Shown here: one piece after another, positions 50,744-62,759 of the stretch | How positions within the stretch are numbered: position 1 is the first letter of the stretch | Layout of the letters: every line of letters starts with the position of its first letter | Program-made: the position numbers and the translations under genes | The notes under the pieces: model-generated | What the model was told of the DNA's origin: nothing | What the model saw: the letters and a program-made list of their open reading frames with translations, nothing else | Databases searched by the model: none | Assembly (NCBI GenBank): GCA_009760855.2 | Contig: WPIO01000006.1 | Location: forward strand, 10,709,501 to 10,773,500 | Length of the DNA stretch: 64,000 nt | Direction of reading: 5' to 3' | Origin: Cristatella mucedo | Taxonomy: Eukaryota > Bryozoa > Phylactolaemata > Cristatellidae

Positions 50744-52540
50744 ATGTGTTACACAATGACTCAAGGAAAGTATCTTTGGTGTCGTTTAATCATCCTCTCA
50801 AGAAGGCAGGCGACTACAACCGACTCTCCAGTCCTCAAGGTCGCTCCTTTTCTCAGCTGACAGCAGGCGTGCAAACGATGATGTAGCAGCCTTAGCATGC
50901 TGATGTTACACCAACACGCCAACGAGCCTCAAGCCTCTTTAGGAAGTCTGTGCCAAGAGCAGCAGCTATTCTTGGCTACCAGGCAAGACAGTGGTTATAG
51001 ATTGCAGAGCCACTCCTCCCCCCCCCCCGGCAGCTTCACGAAGCAGCTGGACCCTCTCTAGTAATTCCGTGTGATTCATCTGCCACATTATCGGCATCTC
51101 GAAGCCCTTGCCTCATGATCTTCGAGGGTGAGGCAGTGCAGGCAGATGGACGGACAGACGGACATACTGGCCCGTAGTTGACAGCAGCCACCTAGTTGGG
51201 GGGATGGTGGCAGATCAGTTTTTTCCCATCCTCTGCCCTCCCCCTCCCCCCCAAGGCTGAGCAGAGCCACCGGTTAGAGCCCGAGGGACAGAGGCCGGGT
51301 TTCCTATCTGGCATAATTGAGAAGGCTACTCAATTGACCCAGTCTCAACTTACGAGGCTTACGAGGCTAACCAACCGGTTTAGAGTAGTCGGTGTACCCT
51401 GACACCACGTCCATTTGCAAAGGCTATTGTTCTTAGCCAATGCCCAGCCTCGTCGGAAGCTGGCCAAGTGGCTGGCATACCGCCACTACTACCTGCAGCA
51501 CTGCTGCTGCTGCTAGTGCTAGAGCAACGGACGTATGCCCACCCCTGCCAGCAGCTTTGGTGCCTAAATCAGTGCCCGGAGGGTTCGAGCAGCAGGATGG
51601 ACCAAGCCGCATACTTTGCGTCTGGCGTCTCATGACGCATGCTGTGCTGAATAAAAACAGCAGCACCTTATTTTACCCCCTACACAGGTATGGACCGCTG
51701 GACTTAGGCCCCGCCCCCTGATGAGGGGCATGAGAAGGCAGGTGTTAGCTTGGCGGCCAAACTGGCCACCAAGATCAATTTTCGCTTCTTTGTAATCGAC
51801 TCCACCGGCACTGCAGCGCTTGTCGGCGTCGAGCCTTCTCGAAAGGGTTGCATAAGTGAGCGGCTCCGAGCGGTTTCGAGTGCACGAGATGTCCAAATGA
51901 ATTCGCACCCGACCCTATAAGATGAGGGTGGCAAAGCTATGCGACCTTATCTCTTACTTGACAATTACCACGGGTGCAGCCGTTGCACAGGGTGTCCAGG
52001 ACAAGATGAAGAAATGTCTATGCTTGAAGATGTTATTTCTTGACAGGGAGATTGTGTACCCTGCACCTCACACGGCCAAAATAGAAGGTGCCCGCCGGTC
52101 ATCCTGGGAGGACGGAATTTTATTCTAGCGAAACATCTTTCTCGGTGTCAAGTTAAACTGGATGCGCTCAATGTTTGAGAAGTTGCTGTTCGACTTCGAT
52201 TACTGACGATCGCTCGGCCGGCATTCAGCCCTATATATAAACTGGCCTCGCTTCAATGCCCCAATTCCTGCCAGCTTCATCGCCATACGGATCAGCAGTG
52301 ATGTGCTCTCGAGTCTGGCCATTGAAAGCTTACCCTGGCAACCGAGAGGGTACTTTCTAGCCAAGGTAATCAACGTCAATGCTTTGGCAGGAGTTCGAGA
52401 GTACAGCCGGGACTAGAGTGTCGCCCAGACTAGAGCATGTCTTCCTGCGGCAAAATGCAGGCATGGGTAGGTGAGCTCTCCTTATCTCCCCCTACCCATC
52501 TATCTCTTACTCCCTATTTCGCTCACTCCCCCCCCATTCT
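50744..52540. other. No gene recognised; TATA-like site at 52233
   Basis: Short frames only. 'ctatatataaactggcc' at 52231 resembles a TATA box, with no gene attached. AATAAA at about 51648. Confidence 0.4.
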
Positions 52541-52557
52541 CGCTCTCTCTCTCCCTC

Positions 52558-52640
<83 letters not shown>
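52541..52640. repeat. (CT)n microsatellite
   Basis: About 45 CT units with early interruptions. Confidence 0.96.
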
Positions 52641-52642
<2 letters not shown>

Positions 52643-52910
52643 CTTTCTTTTACTCTTTTATTGATACTGGGTAGATGGCGCATAACCCGACTTTTCAATC
52701 GTTGACAGGCCATACACCCAGTGCCTTTTGTGTTACATACGGTGTCCTTCGAGAGTTTTATAATAAACGCACAGTGTGCGAAGGTTCGTAATCAGGCACG
52801 CGGTAAATTCCCGGCAATGGAAGACTATTAAGATTTTAAAATTTTTGGCCGCAAGGACTCAGAAGAGTACGTGAGCAGTTCGGAGCAGGTTGTCTGCATC
52901 CAGCAAGATA

Positions 52911-52951
52911 CACGAGGACAACAGGAGAGCGCCTCTCCTGTTGTCATCGTG
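52911..52951. repeat. Hairpin: 19-bp stem, one mismatch, 3-nt loop
   Basis: cacgaggacaacaggagag (52911-52929) pairs with 52933-52951 (ctctcctgttgtcatcgtg) at 18 of 19 positions around cgc. Confidence 0.93.
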
Positions 52952-53387
52952 GTGAGTGGCAAGGCCAAGCAAGCGCTGCTCTGCTACGCACAAAGTTACG
53001 CGTGCGCCCAGCAGTGCTTGAAGCACGGTGCACGCTGAGGTGGTAAGAGCGCTTGTCTGACACTTCAGCATGCCGGAGTCGACGGCGAGCCTGCGATGGC
53101 GGCCTCATGCCGCCCGCCACTCTCCACGACGGCTGTGTGAACGGCTTTAACGAAGGCTGCGGTTGCAGCAGAGATTGCCTTTGGTGCTGCTGGAGTAGCT
53201 AGCCGCGGACACTGCTTCAGCGGCAGAGCCTGATGAGTTGATGTAACCGTTTGACTGTACGGCCATCGCTCGTTCGCGTGTCTTGGATAGAAGGGCAACT
53301 GAACGAAAGGGACGCGTACTCTAACGATCTAAGGTCAGCTTGTTAGTGAGTTACTCGACGATTTCTGCTTTCAGAGGGGAAATATTA

Positions 53388-53462
53388 GTAGTAATAATAG
53401 ATTTGATATAGTGCCCTCAGAGAACTCAATCTTTTTCTAGTACTTTGAATTTGTGGAAAGGA
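53388..53462 (-). mobile_element. LINE B/C 3' tail, antisense
   Basis: TTA-type repeats then 'atagtgccctcagagaactc' and 'ttttctagtactttgaattt'. Confidence 0.75.
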
Positions 53463-53826
53463 CTTTGCCGGTCGCCTGGGCGTATTCAAAATATCTGTTG
53501 CGATGGGCAACGGCTGGCCTATGCACTTCATCCGAGTATTCCCGGAACAAGATCTGGAGGTCTTGTGGTTGTATAGCCAAGGGCAAATTTAGCGATAATA
53601 AGGACAATAGGACAGCATTAAAATAAGGACAGGTATCAAACGAGAGAGAAGAGCAGAGGCCATGAATGGTATCTGTCCGCCAGGATCGACAGCGAGGGCA
53701 TGGAGTTTAGTCTTCTCTCAAACATCCTCTATCTTAGCTACGACGAATTTGGAAAAACGCTCTGCTAACTCCTCATCGGGATCGCTGGGCGGTTACTTCC
53801 TTGGGAGAAACTAAGTGGATGGTCTC

Positions 53827-53865
53827 TTTCTCTAATCTAGCATTATTACTACTAGATTAGAGAAA
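53827..53865. repeat. Hairpin: perfect 14-bp stem, 11-nt loop
   Basis: tttctctaatctag (53827-53840) and ctagattagagaaa (53852-53865). Confidence 0.93.
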
Positions 53866-54298
53866 GTAACAGTAGTTCTAACAGGAGAGCGCGGGAGTGA
53901 TATGTAAATTAGCAGAAGTTAGCAGAAATTAGCAGAAGAAAGAAAGCACGCTCGATGCAGTTAATAATATTGGTAGAGATTTTAAGGTTCAGCCCTCTCT
54001 GAAAAATCATGACTACAGCCCTAGCGACGCCTCTTCTTCTGAGTCATGCTTCTGACCACTTCCCTAAGTGGTACCAATAGATAAAAGTTTGACTGAGCAG
54101 TTGGTATTGTCTAAACGCATACTACCTGTAGCCCCTTCAAGATGTGTTTAGTTGGGACATTAATTAAGCAGCAACCTGACGTCACGTAACTGTCTGTACC
54201 TTGAGTCAATGACAGTGAGTCCATTACCACCTTTTCAATTTGGCAAATGTACAACGAACATTATCGTTGTTGCCAACAACAATAGGTTTTTTATGAAA

Positions 54299-54336
54299 AT
54301 GTATTAGCTTTACATTATAATGTAAAACTAATGCAT
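54299..54336. repeat. Loopless AT-rich palindrome, about 38 bp
   Basis: attagctttacatta and taatgtaaaactaat meet with no spacer (14/15 paired), and pairing continues outward with one more mismatch. Confidence 0.88.
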
Positions 54337-55204
54337 GTTCAGAAAAAATTACGCATGTATAATAGTGGAAATTCTTGGGTCAACTAAAATGAACTATTTT
54401 TTCAGGCTGCAAGCACATTATTTTGATTGACATTCCTGCCCAAGATTTAATGAATGCTTGCTTTGTAGGAACGACACGCAAATGAGAGGGATGCAGCTGG
54501 CCAGGCGAGCTGTTGCTGGTCGCTATTTTTTCTATTGTGTGTGTTTTTGCGACTAAATCACAGAGTGCGTGCATGAAAGGGTAACCGATCCAAGGTGCCT
54601 CTCATGAATACGCTCCATTAAAAAAAGACGCAGCTATTTAGGAATGACATCGTCACACTTGCTAAATCAGACATTCGAGATTGTTCCTTGAACCCTCCGT
54701 CTGTATTGGCTAATTGTATAGCTGCTGCTGCTGTGCATTCCGTATATCTTTTATTTTAATTAAAAGGCATAGCAATTCTCCGCCTATAGCTGATAATGCA
54801 ATACCAAGAGTGGTTAACGGTTGATCTAGGTCACTATTTTGAAGCACACACCACCTGTGACTTGGAGCAGCACAAATTCAATAGTGCACACATTTTCACG
54901 GGAACATAGTCGAGATTAAACTCTCCGTGGATCTTTTAAAATGCTTACATAATGAATACCGCTCTGCTCATAACCTAAATTATCACGAACTGTTCACAAA
55001 ATGCCTCTGTTTCAAAGTCGGTAGCAAAGTTGAGCCTTCCTAATCTCGAACATCTCAATGCTTGCCAGCCTGGAATCGAGCGACGGCAGAAAAAATGCAA
55101 ATTTGAAGTGTACTGTATACGTATTTATAGGGGTTTCAAACAATGCTTTATGCCATATTCTTTGCCATACGGATTTATAAAGGGAATTTATTCCCTTAAA
55201 TAAT

Positions 55205-55380
55205 AAATACTAGCTGATTTAACAGCCTCTTTTGTATAGCGACAGAAGAGCCTTGACGGCTATCGCCACCGCTTGCAGTGGCAATAAAGGATTGCCCACC
55301 GCAGGATTCGAACCCACGACCTCGGGACCAAGGTCGTGAAAAGCAACCGCCTTACCTAGTGTGCCATCACGGCTCTTACA
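55205..55380 (-). mobile_element. SINE B, antisense, best copy
   Basis: On the minus strand the head reads 'gagccgtgatggcacactag', then 'gtaaggcggttgcttttcac' and 'gtcgtgggttcgaatcctgc', with clear A- and B-box-like segments of a tRNA. The body ends 'aggctgttaaatcagcta'. Confidence 0.94.
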
Positions 55381-57690
55381 CTACAAATGGGATCGATTCC
55401 ATCTTTTTGTATGCATGTAGACAGAATATTCATTTGGACAGTAGGCACAGTACGTACTTGATGCAACCTCTTGGTCTGAGGGGCTCTAGGTCAGGTCTGC
55501 GTTCTCAGAGGTCTGTGGTCTCAGAGGTCAGAGGTCAGTGGTCTTACTGACTCTAGCTTGTAGGATTGTATGTATGCCTGCTAAAGCGTGTCTCTTCTAT
55601 GCCTAGAATGAGATTCGTCCTTGAAGTGCAGCCCGGTCATTAGTGATCCACGAAATCGGTGTCCGAAATGTGTGCTCGGCTACGAACTTTTTTTTTTATT
55701 CCTAGTTCAGATCAGCACTGTAGCTAACCTTAGTTCAGATAGTTTTTGCCAACAGCCACGGAACGTGGACACGAAAAATTGTGAGCCGCGAACCCCTCGA
55801 GTCACGGGGAATCAAAAGATCTGTGTGCAACCCTTTTTAATTTGGTAGCCAGCTCAGTCGGAGTTGCAATTGAGCCATGCAAGGACGCGTAGTGAGGGAA
55901 CTACCTGGCTACCATGGTTACGTGCTTCCATATTTGCTTAGATTCCGTGCAGAGCAGCATAGAGTCAGATGCCCTCTACTTAATCGTGCTGTGTGCAATC
56001 ACGCAGTTGCGAGATAGTTCTGCAGGGCAGCAGGTACTCGCACTCGGCCACGTTTGGTTTGGATGAGAGCTCCCATCGAATTGGGCCGACCGAAACCAAG
56101 CTAGCGGCCTTGGTTGAGCAGCTTGGCGATTTCGGGCAGAGGTCTTTGAGCTCGCTGTGAAGATGCCGTAGTGATGACGGTAATGGCGACGGTGATGGGT
56201 GCTTGCTACCAGAAGCGGTGTGCCCCATCAGTGTCCCAACATTCAGAAGATGAAAAACCGTAATGCAGCCCTTTGAAAGAGTCACAAAAAGTGCCGGGCA
56301 GCTCGTGACGACCACGTGATTTGAGTGCCAGCAAGCAAAACGAAATGCAGAGATAGAGCATTTAAGCTTACGCCCAGGGGCATATTGATGAGAGGCACTG
56401 AGCTTGTGCGCTAACCCGAAGGAGCCGTGCGGCAGCACTTTCAACTCCCTGACGACTGGTCCCTTAGGGCAAGGTCAAGGTCTGACCCATTCGTTGCTTA
56501 TTTGTGGGTACCAGCCATACCAAAGTCAATAATTGAGACCCAGCAGCTTCTAAATTTCTGGCCTCAAGCAATCAATAACTTCTGTCAATAAGAAAGACAG
56601 CAAGAAACTTGCAGAGTAATACCTTTGGCGGTGTTCGGGCAGTTCCCTGCTAAATGCTGGCGAAGAAGTGCTATACTCAGTAGTGGAGCCAGGGGGGAGC
56701 AGAGGGGGCATTTGCTTCCCCCTCCCCCTATAGGGGGGCAGCGACCAGGGGGGCCGCTCCCTAAATATTCCTAAGCCCCGACCGACGCCAACCACGAAAT
56801 TATGTCTTAATTTCACTCGGTGAGCAACTGTCCTGTGCGTGTCGAATGAACACTACGATTTTTATTGCTTCCGGGTCGTTGCCTCTACATGAAGTCTTTC
56901 GAGTCTTGTCCCCCTTCGTCGTAGTCGAAAAGCCTAGCTCTACCTCTAGTATAAGACTTGGCTTCCAACTGACGTACCACGTAGACACTTCAGATTACTC
57001 AGTGCCAGATGGGGCCCGCTATAGAGCAAAGCCGTTCGCGAATTAGATCTCATGCAGTCACCATTCCCCCTTCCTCCGGTTTATTGTATCCCCGATTGAT
57101 TGGCCTGAAATTTCCCATCATGATGCTGTGTGACGGGATCTGCGTAAGAGGCACCGTTTGTCCAGTGCCCCATAACGAGCTTAATGAAAACCCATACCAG
57201 TTTTTGCAATTAATCAGCCCACCAGACAGCATTAATCCTTGCTTCTATTCCCGATTTCAATTTCCTCAAGGAAAGCAGAATGAACTGCACTCGATGAGGA
57301 AAAGGCCAGTGGCCGGGGGAGGGGGCTAAGCGGGCCAAAGCCTTGGACTGAACGGAAATGGCGCCCCTTCAGCTTTCACATACGATTGGCTGCCCTTGGC
57401 AATGTCAATGTCAATTCCGCCCTCAACTTAATCTTGGCTGCACCGATGGGGGTGTGAATATTTACGTCTGCCAGTGAAGCAGCTGCGACTGATTGTACAA
57501 TTGTTCCACGTGGAGGTTCTCACGTTCGCTTTCAAGAAGGTCATTGGTGGAATGGCTTGCCCATTTACTCAGGGAGAAGCGACCTTTCGGCGAGGCAGGT
57601 CTGGCCAAGGAAAAATTGTCTGCTGAATGACGATTTATCATCGCATGCTGAATAAAAGGACAGAAATTGTAGGTACACGTATAGTATTCA
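55381..57690. other. No gene recognised; possible MITE start near 56683
   Basis: 'tagtggagccaggggggagc' at about 56686 resembles the 5' end of some hAT-type MITEs (CAGTGGCGGAGCCAGGGGGG), but no matching 3' end was found. Short frames have no family likeness. Confidence 0.35.
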
Positions 57691-57692
57691 AT

Positions 57693-57812
57693 TCTTTCGT
57701 ATGGCGCCCTAAGAGAACCTATTCTCTGTCCGGGCGCTTAACACATGACGCAGTGCTCGAGCCCACGACCCCTCTGTCGTTCAGGGCTAGCACCTTGCCC
57801 TGCCCACACTAA
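57693..57812 (-). mobile_element. SINE A, antisense, truncated
   Basis: 'atggcgccctaagagaacct' (tail reversed), 'agtgctcgagcccacgaccc' (B-box reversed), 'ctagcaccttgccctgccc'. Confidence 0.75.
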
Positions 57813-58960
57813 TTTTCGATTGATGGCTGATGAATCACCGAGACAACATGCTTATCGCTGTCGATGTTCCAGCTGGCCACGTGAGCGGTGCTTCTTTGAA
57901 ACGCCCGAGCTGTGGGTAAATCGAGATATAAACCCGAGCGATGAAATACTAGAGTTTCTGCATGACCAGCAGGCGAAAGCTACATCGGTAACGCGTGCCT
58001 GCAATAGAGAGCCCAGTCGGGCATGGGAGCTTTTAGAATTACTAGCAGTCGTAATGTCGCCCTTGTGAGCTGCTCTAGTTTCCAGCAGCAGCTCTGGAGC
58101 CCGACTCTGAGCTCCCGGGCAGTTGCTAAGAAGCAGGGTACGTTACTAGAGTGAAAAAATACCGCCGCTTGCGTTCGCCTAGTACAGCACCTTATAACTA
58201 GCGCACGGAAAGGGATAGTCAAGGGCGGGGGGGGGCACTTTTGCAATAGCGCGACGCGCCGCGTGCAGGCGATCCGTTTTACCTCGATTTAAGCAGGAGC
58301 CCGTAGCTAAGCTAGCAAGCCATCAGTGTTACCGGAAGCGTCGAGTTAAATCTAATCTCGGCCAACAATGCTAAATGTAGGTTTTCTTCTGACCACTCAA
58401 AAAGCTTAGGACTTGCGCAACAAGGAGAATTTCTTGAAAACATTCGCTCGTCTGTTTTGCCCACTTACCGAGGACTTGGCGTAGCTGCTGAATCCTCGAC
58501 TGCCCAATTGTGCAGCTGCAGCTGCCATCTTTTCTCGAGCACCCTCGTGTTCATACCGAACTGCATAAAGGCAAAAAAAGCGTCACTCAGCCATTTTGTG
58601 GGAGTTCTGCCACCTCGGCAGTTGCTATTTTCGCGAAGCCAATATTTTCTCCGGCCGCATGGCCAGTACCTGTTGGATTAAGGACCCCGACACCGACTCA
58701 AACATTAAAATGTGGCACAACTCTATCGCCGGGTCACGAAAAGGGGCTCTGCATTTTTCTGACGAGCAGCCGTCAGCGCTATTATTATAATTATTATTAT
58801 TACCCGTCAAACAGGTGGTTAACTGGTCTTGAAGACTTAATTCGCTAGAAGTCTATCGGCAGCAGCTCGAGTTTGCAGCACTCAGCTCCACATTCCCCCA
58901 AGTACACTCGATCGGGCAGGACACTGCGACAAGCCGGTTCTGCTCTGCTCTGTTAATTTA
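57813..58960. other. No gene recognised
   Basis: A + strand frame ending at 58068 (containing FETPELWVNRDINPSDEILE) is protein-like for about 60 codons, but has no family match I know and no splice support. Confidence 0.4.
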
Positions 58961-58961
58961 T

Positions 58962-59452
58962 ATACTGTAATGTGTGCAATGTATCTCCTTCCGTAACTCC
59001 ACAAAGTCATACAGACTATGTGGGTGTTACGCAGGAGAGTTTTGTGTAGCGCACTCGCAGCCTAAGCGGCTTTTGGTACGCATTCGGTAGCCAACAGACT
59101 TCGTCTCACGCAACAAAGAGAAACTGGCAAGCGTAGCAGAGTCAGGAGAGCAGTTGAGGTCGTGAGTAGCATGGCAGTAGCAGCTCGGGACCGCTGAAAA
59201 AGGATGAGCCATAGTCGGCAGTTGGAGAGTAGATGTCGTTGCGTAAGAATTGTGGAAGCGAGTTCCACAGTCTAGGACCTGCAGACCCAAAGCTTCTGTC
59301 GCCAACTGTCTTTAAGCGGAGGAATGGAACAGCTAATTTATTGTCTGCACAGGACCTGAGGGGGCGAAGAGGCTGAAACTGGTGCAACAGTTCAGATAGG
59401 TACGAAGGAGCCAAGCCGTGGCCTTGGCTTTGTGAGTCAGCACAAGAATTTC
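58962..59452 (-). mobile_element. LINE family A 3' part, antisense
   Basis: Begins with the reversed 3' end ('actccacaaagtcatacaga'). Minus frames read [20 protein letters not shown] and [14 protein letters not shown]. Confidence 0.92.
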
Positions 59453-59930
59453 AATTAATTTACTTCACTCTTCACCTTTAGTTGTCCGCAAGCTGTTACA
59501 ACAAAGCTCCAACAACTACTTGTATAGCGCTTTGAATATGTCTACGCAGCACAGTCGATTAAGACATTAACAATAACAAGACGTTTGTGTGGCATCTTTA
59601 CAGAGCTCCCTCTATTTCTTGCTAAATAATCACAAATTACAATACATAATAAATGCAAAGTAGACAGACGAAAATTCGCACGGCAGACTCAGCCTCGGTG
59701 CGCTCTCGCGAAGCGGGAAGGAAGCGACGCGCCAGCGCGCGCCACGCCGCGCGCCCCGAATTCAATGCGCGGCCGGCGCTCCAGCAGGTCGCGTCGGAAT
59801 GCCCAGGGGCCGCCGACCGGAGGTGAGCGAGGCGTGCCGGCAACGAGGAGTCGCGGCATACCGCGCACGTGCTCAGCACTCGTTGCAGCGACGCGCGCGC
59901 GATTTGGCCCAGGAGTTTGGGCACTAGCTA
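59453..59930. other. No gene recognised; GC-rich end
   Basis: GC content rises at 59680-59930. No coding or repeat identity. Confidence 0.45.
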
Positions 59931-59931
59931 G

Positions 59932-60080
59932 CCTTTACGACCGAGGTCGAGGTGCAGTATTCACCTCTACTGCCGAGATTGTGGGCTCGAGGCCAACGGC
60001 CTATGGGAAGCGTCTGGATAGAGATCAGTTCTCTTAGGGCGCCACACAAATGAATTATATTTATTTATATTTATATTAAG
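59932..60080 (+). mobile_element. SINE A, 5'-altered
   Basis: 'gagattgtgggctcgaggcc' (B-box region), 'gcgtctggatagagatcagt', 'cttagggcgccacacaaatg', AT-rich end. Confidence 0.8.
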
Positions 60081-61037
60081 AGCACAGCGTTTCTGTCGCC
60101 TTCGCTAAAGACATCCAAAGTGGCCGTCGGCAGGCTTCGCGAGTACGTAGCTGCAGCCAGATAAGCGGCTCTCCAAGCTGTCGCCGACGTGTCGTCACCA
60201 CGCGTCATGGGCGGCTCCCGAGTTCGCACCGCCATTCAACTGCAAGCTGACCGCAACACGTTGCTAAGCGTGGCTTCTCCCGCGGACTGTGTCGCCTCGA
60301 ACTAAACGCGAGCCCTCTCGGTCCACCGTTAGATTTATCTCCACCACAGCAGCTAGCGAAAAATTGACGACGACGGCTGGGTACATCGGCGCTACAAGAG
60401 CTTGGCGGCAGCAATTTCAACCTGGCTACTATTTCCCGCCGCCGCTGCCGTGAGCGAAAGTCGGCGTCCAGTCTAACTGCCGTCGAGTAAGTTAGCTCAG
60501 CAGCCGGAGAGAGGCTATGTCTTCATCTGCGTGTCGCCGCCTCTCGCCGCCGTCGCAGCTCGAACTTGCGTTCGATCGATTGCGGCAGAATTGCTTCTCG
60601 CGTCAAGTTCTCGCTTTTAAAGCAGGCTGTCAGCTGCTTGGTTTGCTACCCGAGCCTGCCTCCCGACGTGCTGAGTGCCTTCGCCTTCCGGAGCCGAACG
60701 TTGGACAAATCGCCGCAGACCGAGTGGCTTCTCTGCGTGCCCCCTCCTCCTCCCCCCCCCAACTCTCACATAGATAAATGTAACCCACCCCCACCCACCC
60801 ACCCACAGCCAGCGGCATAGCGGTCAAAACGAACGGTTTGCTCGCTTTTTTGACGGAATCGCCTCCGAGCTCAGAGAACATGACGACTCCTCGACGGCAG
60901 CCCGCAAGGTTTGGCACAAGCAGGGAGGGGCTGAAGGGGCAGACAAAGGCAGGGGGCAGAGCAGGGGGCAGAGGGCAGGGGGCGGAGCAGGGAGAGTGGG
61001 GCTGAGGGTAGGCAGCCGTCAGTGCCACCGTCCATGC
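60081..61037. other. No gene recognised
   Basis: GC-rich at 60180-60760, a (CCCA)n patch at 60782-60808 and GCAGGGG repeats at 60950-61000. Short frames only. Confidence 0.45.
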
Positions 61038-61045
61038 CGATAGAG

Positions 61046-61232
61046 CAGTGGTTCTCAAACTTTCTAACGCGTCGACTCTTTAATACAGTTCCTCGCGTTG
61101 TGGCGACCCCAAGCCATAAAATTATTGTGTTCTAAATGTGGAAATGTGTGTTTTCCGATGGTCTTAGGCGACCCCTGTGGGTCGCGACCCCCCCCCCCCC
61201 AAGGGGTCGCGACCCACAGGTTGAGACCGCTG
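61046..61232. mobile_element. hAT MITE closely resembling SPIN elements
   Basis: 187 bp with terminal inverted repeats: CAGTGGTTCTCAAAC at the left, and CAGCGGTCTCAACC at the right read inward on the minus strand. The 8-bp flanks cgatagag (61038-61045) and caatagag (61233-61240) match at 7 of 8, as expected for hAT target duplication. Internal stretches 'ctctttaatacagttcctcg', 'gttgtggcgaccccaagcc' and 'tgtgggtcgcgacccc' are those I recall from SPIN non-autonomous copies. No coding capacity. Confidence 0.87.
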
Positions 61233-61240
61233 CAATAGAG

Positions 61241-61640
61241 GATAGTGATGACTTCCTGGGGTGGGTCGCGGCAAGGTAGCCGCCAGTCCATTTGCTGATT
61301 GGCCCACCAACTCGTAGGTAACGCCTTGTCAAGCAAGTACACCTCGTGACTCTCAAACCGTCGTCAGGCTTTGTCGGGCGGCCAAGCCATCATACGAGTC
61401 GATTGGCCTCGCGTTGATAGGCGCACAAACCCAAGCAGCAGACGATCGAATAGTGGTAATCTGAGAATGGCTCCCCTCTCCTCAAAGAGCGCTTGAAAGA
61501 CCCATGCCATGCCAGCCGCTGATTGACAGCAGGTTGACTTGCGAACGGCTGAACAAACCGCAAGTGAACTTAGCATCGGGAATGCCGGTGCCAGACAAGC
61601 AGCACAGAAGATTCTTTCTTTCTTTTCTTCTTTCTTTCTA
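61241..61640. other. No recognisable feature
   Basis: A CT-rich patch at 61612-61640; otherwise unique. Confidence 0.5.
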
Positions 61641-62108
61641 TTTGCTGTGCCAAAAAGCCCGAGCCTGACTTGCGTACATCTGCCCGTAGCTCATCTCCCC
61701 CCCCCCAATAGCAGGAGCGTGAAAACCAAGTGTTGCTCCCCAGAAAGTCTTCCTGCTTCTGTCACCACCTGCAATGACTTTGCATATTTACAGTCCCATC
61801 TAAAGGCGAACCTGTTCTGTTCAGACTTCTCTGCACCTCTGCGAGCGAACTCGTTCCATTTGTTCTCGTATACTTTGCATGATTCCCTGAGTATGCTACT
61901 AACCAGGGGTCCCACTAACCGGTGGCCATGAGTGTCTTGTTATGTATGTACTCTTCCACGTCACTGGCATACTTGTTCAAGTATAATACCGTGTATACCA
62001 CTAGTGCTTGGTTATCGATTCTCTTGCAACTTGTTGTAAAGCACGTGGATAGGAGTTCAGTTCTCTTAGGGTGCTATGCAAGCAATCTACTTTTTATTAT
62101 CACCATTA
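61641..62108 (+). mobile_element. LINE family C fragment (3' end)
   Basis: Encodes VTTCNDFAYLQSHLKANLF, equivalent to the PDLTTFKEKLKAYLF of the 19-kb copy. Shares 'actaaccggtgg' with 'actaaccggcga' there. The tail 'ttgtaaagcacgtggatagg' leads to 'cttagggtgctatgcaagca'. Confidence 0.75.
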
Positions 62109-62207
62109 GTACCGTGCTTTTGAGTGCTACTAACGGTCACAGCAGGGCGCATGCAGTGCTGCTGCTTACGGTTCACCTTCCGAGGGGCTAAAGCTACCTA
62201 AAGCCCT

Positions 62208-62317
62208 GCCGTGTTTCCTTTGCTGCAAATGTAAAGCACCTAGAAAGAGATTGAGTTCTCTGAGGGCGCTTTATCGAGCGTATCATTATTGTTATTGTTA
62301 TTATTATTATTATTACC
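62208..62317 (+). mobile_element. LINE B 3' tail
   Basis: 'gctgcaaatgtaaagcacct', 'gagattgagttctctgaggg', 'cgctttatcgagcgtatcat', TTA repeats. Confidence 0.88.
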
Positions 62318-62755
62318 TCTGTATACTGCCCAGTCTTCCACATCGAAGACAAAATTCGAGAACTATAGCCGAATGTGAAGGACAGCTATAGGAGCAAGTA
62401 GTGCAGCAGCAGCAGTTTAGAACTGCTACTGCTTAGACAGGGAAGCAGCCTCGGCATCAGGGGAGACCTGCATAGTCGTTGCGTATTGGGTAAGAACTGT
62501 CGAAGTAAGCTCTGTTATAATAATAATAAGAGTAACAGAAGCATCTACCGCTAGCACGCATTGAGCAAACACAATGAGGTCTCATTCAAAGAGGAGCTGA
62601 GGACGTCTAGTTGCTGCTGCTGTGCCAGCTAGTCGTGGTGCTAAGCAGTGACCGACCATGTTTGGTTTGCTCTGGCTTGTAGCAACTGCTTTACGGGAGG
62701 CATCGGACCAACTAGACGTATCATACCGCCGTCGAAAGAAAAGCACGGTGATACA
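62318..62755. other. No recognisable feature
   Basis: Unassigned between two LINE pieces. Confidence 0.5.
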
Positions 62756-62759
62756 GTGA

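Larger units (their letters stand above)
53463..55200. other. No gene; two inverted repeats
   Basis: AT-leaning unique sequence. Inverted repeats at 53827-53865 (perfect 14-bp arms, tttctctaatctag) and 54299-54336. Confidence 0.5.

Noticed and set aside
55205-55380. tRNA gene
   Set aside because: A- and B-box-like segments are present, but the same unit with a non-tRNA body recurs many times in decayed form, so these are SINE heads.
56680-56960. MITE starting TAGTGGAGCCAGGGGGG
   Set aside because: No matching inverted end or target duplication found, so it was kept only as a remark.
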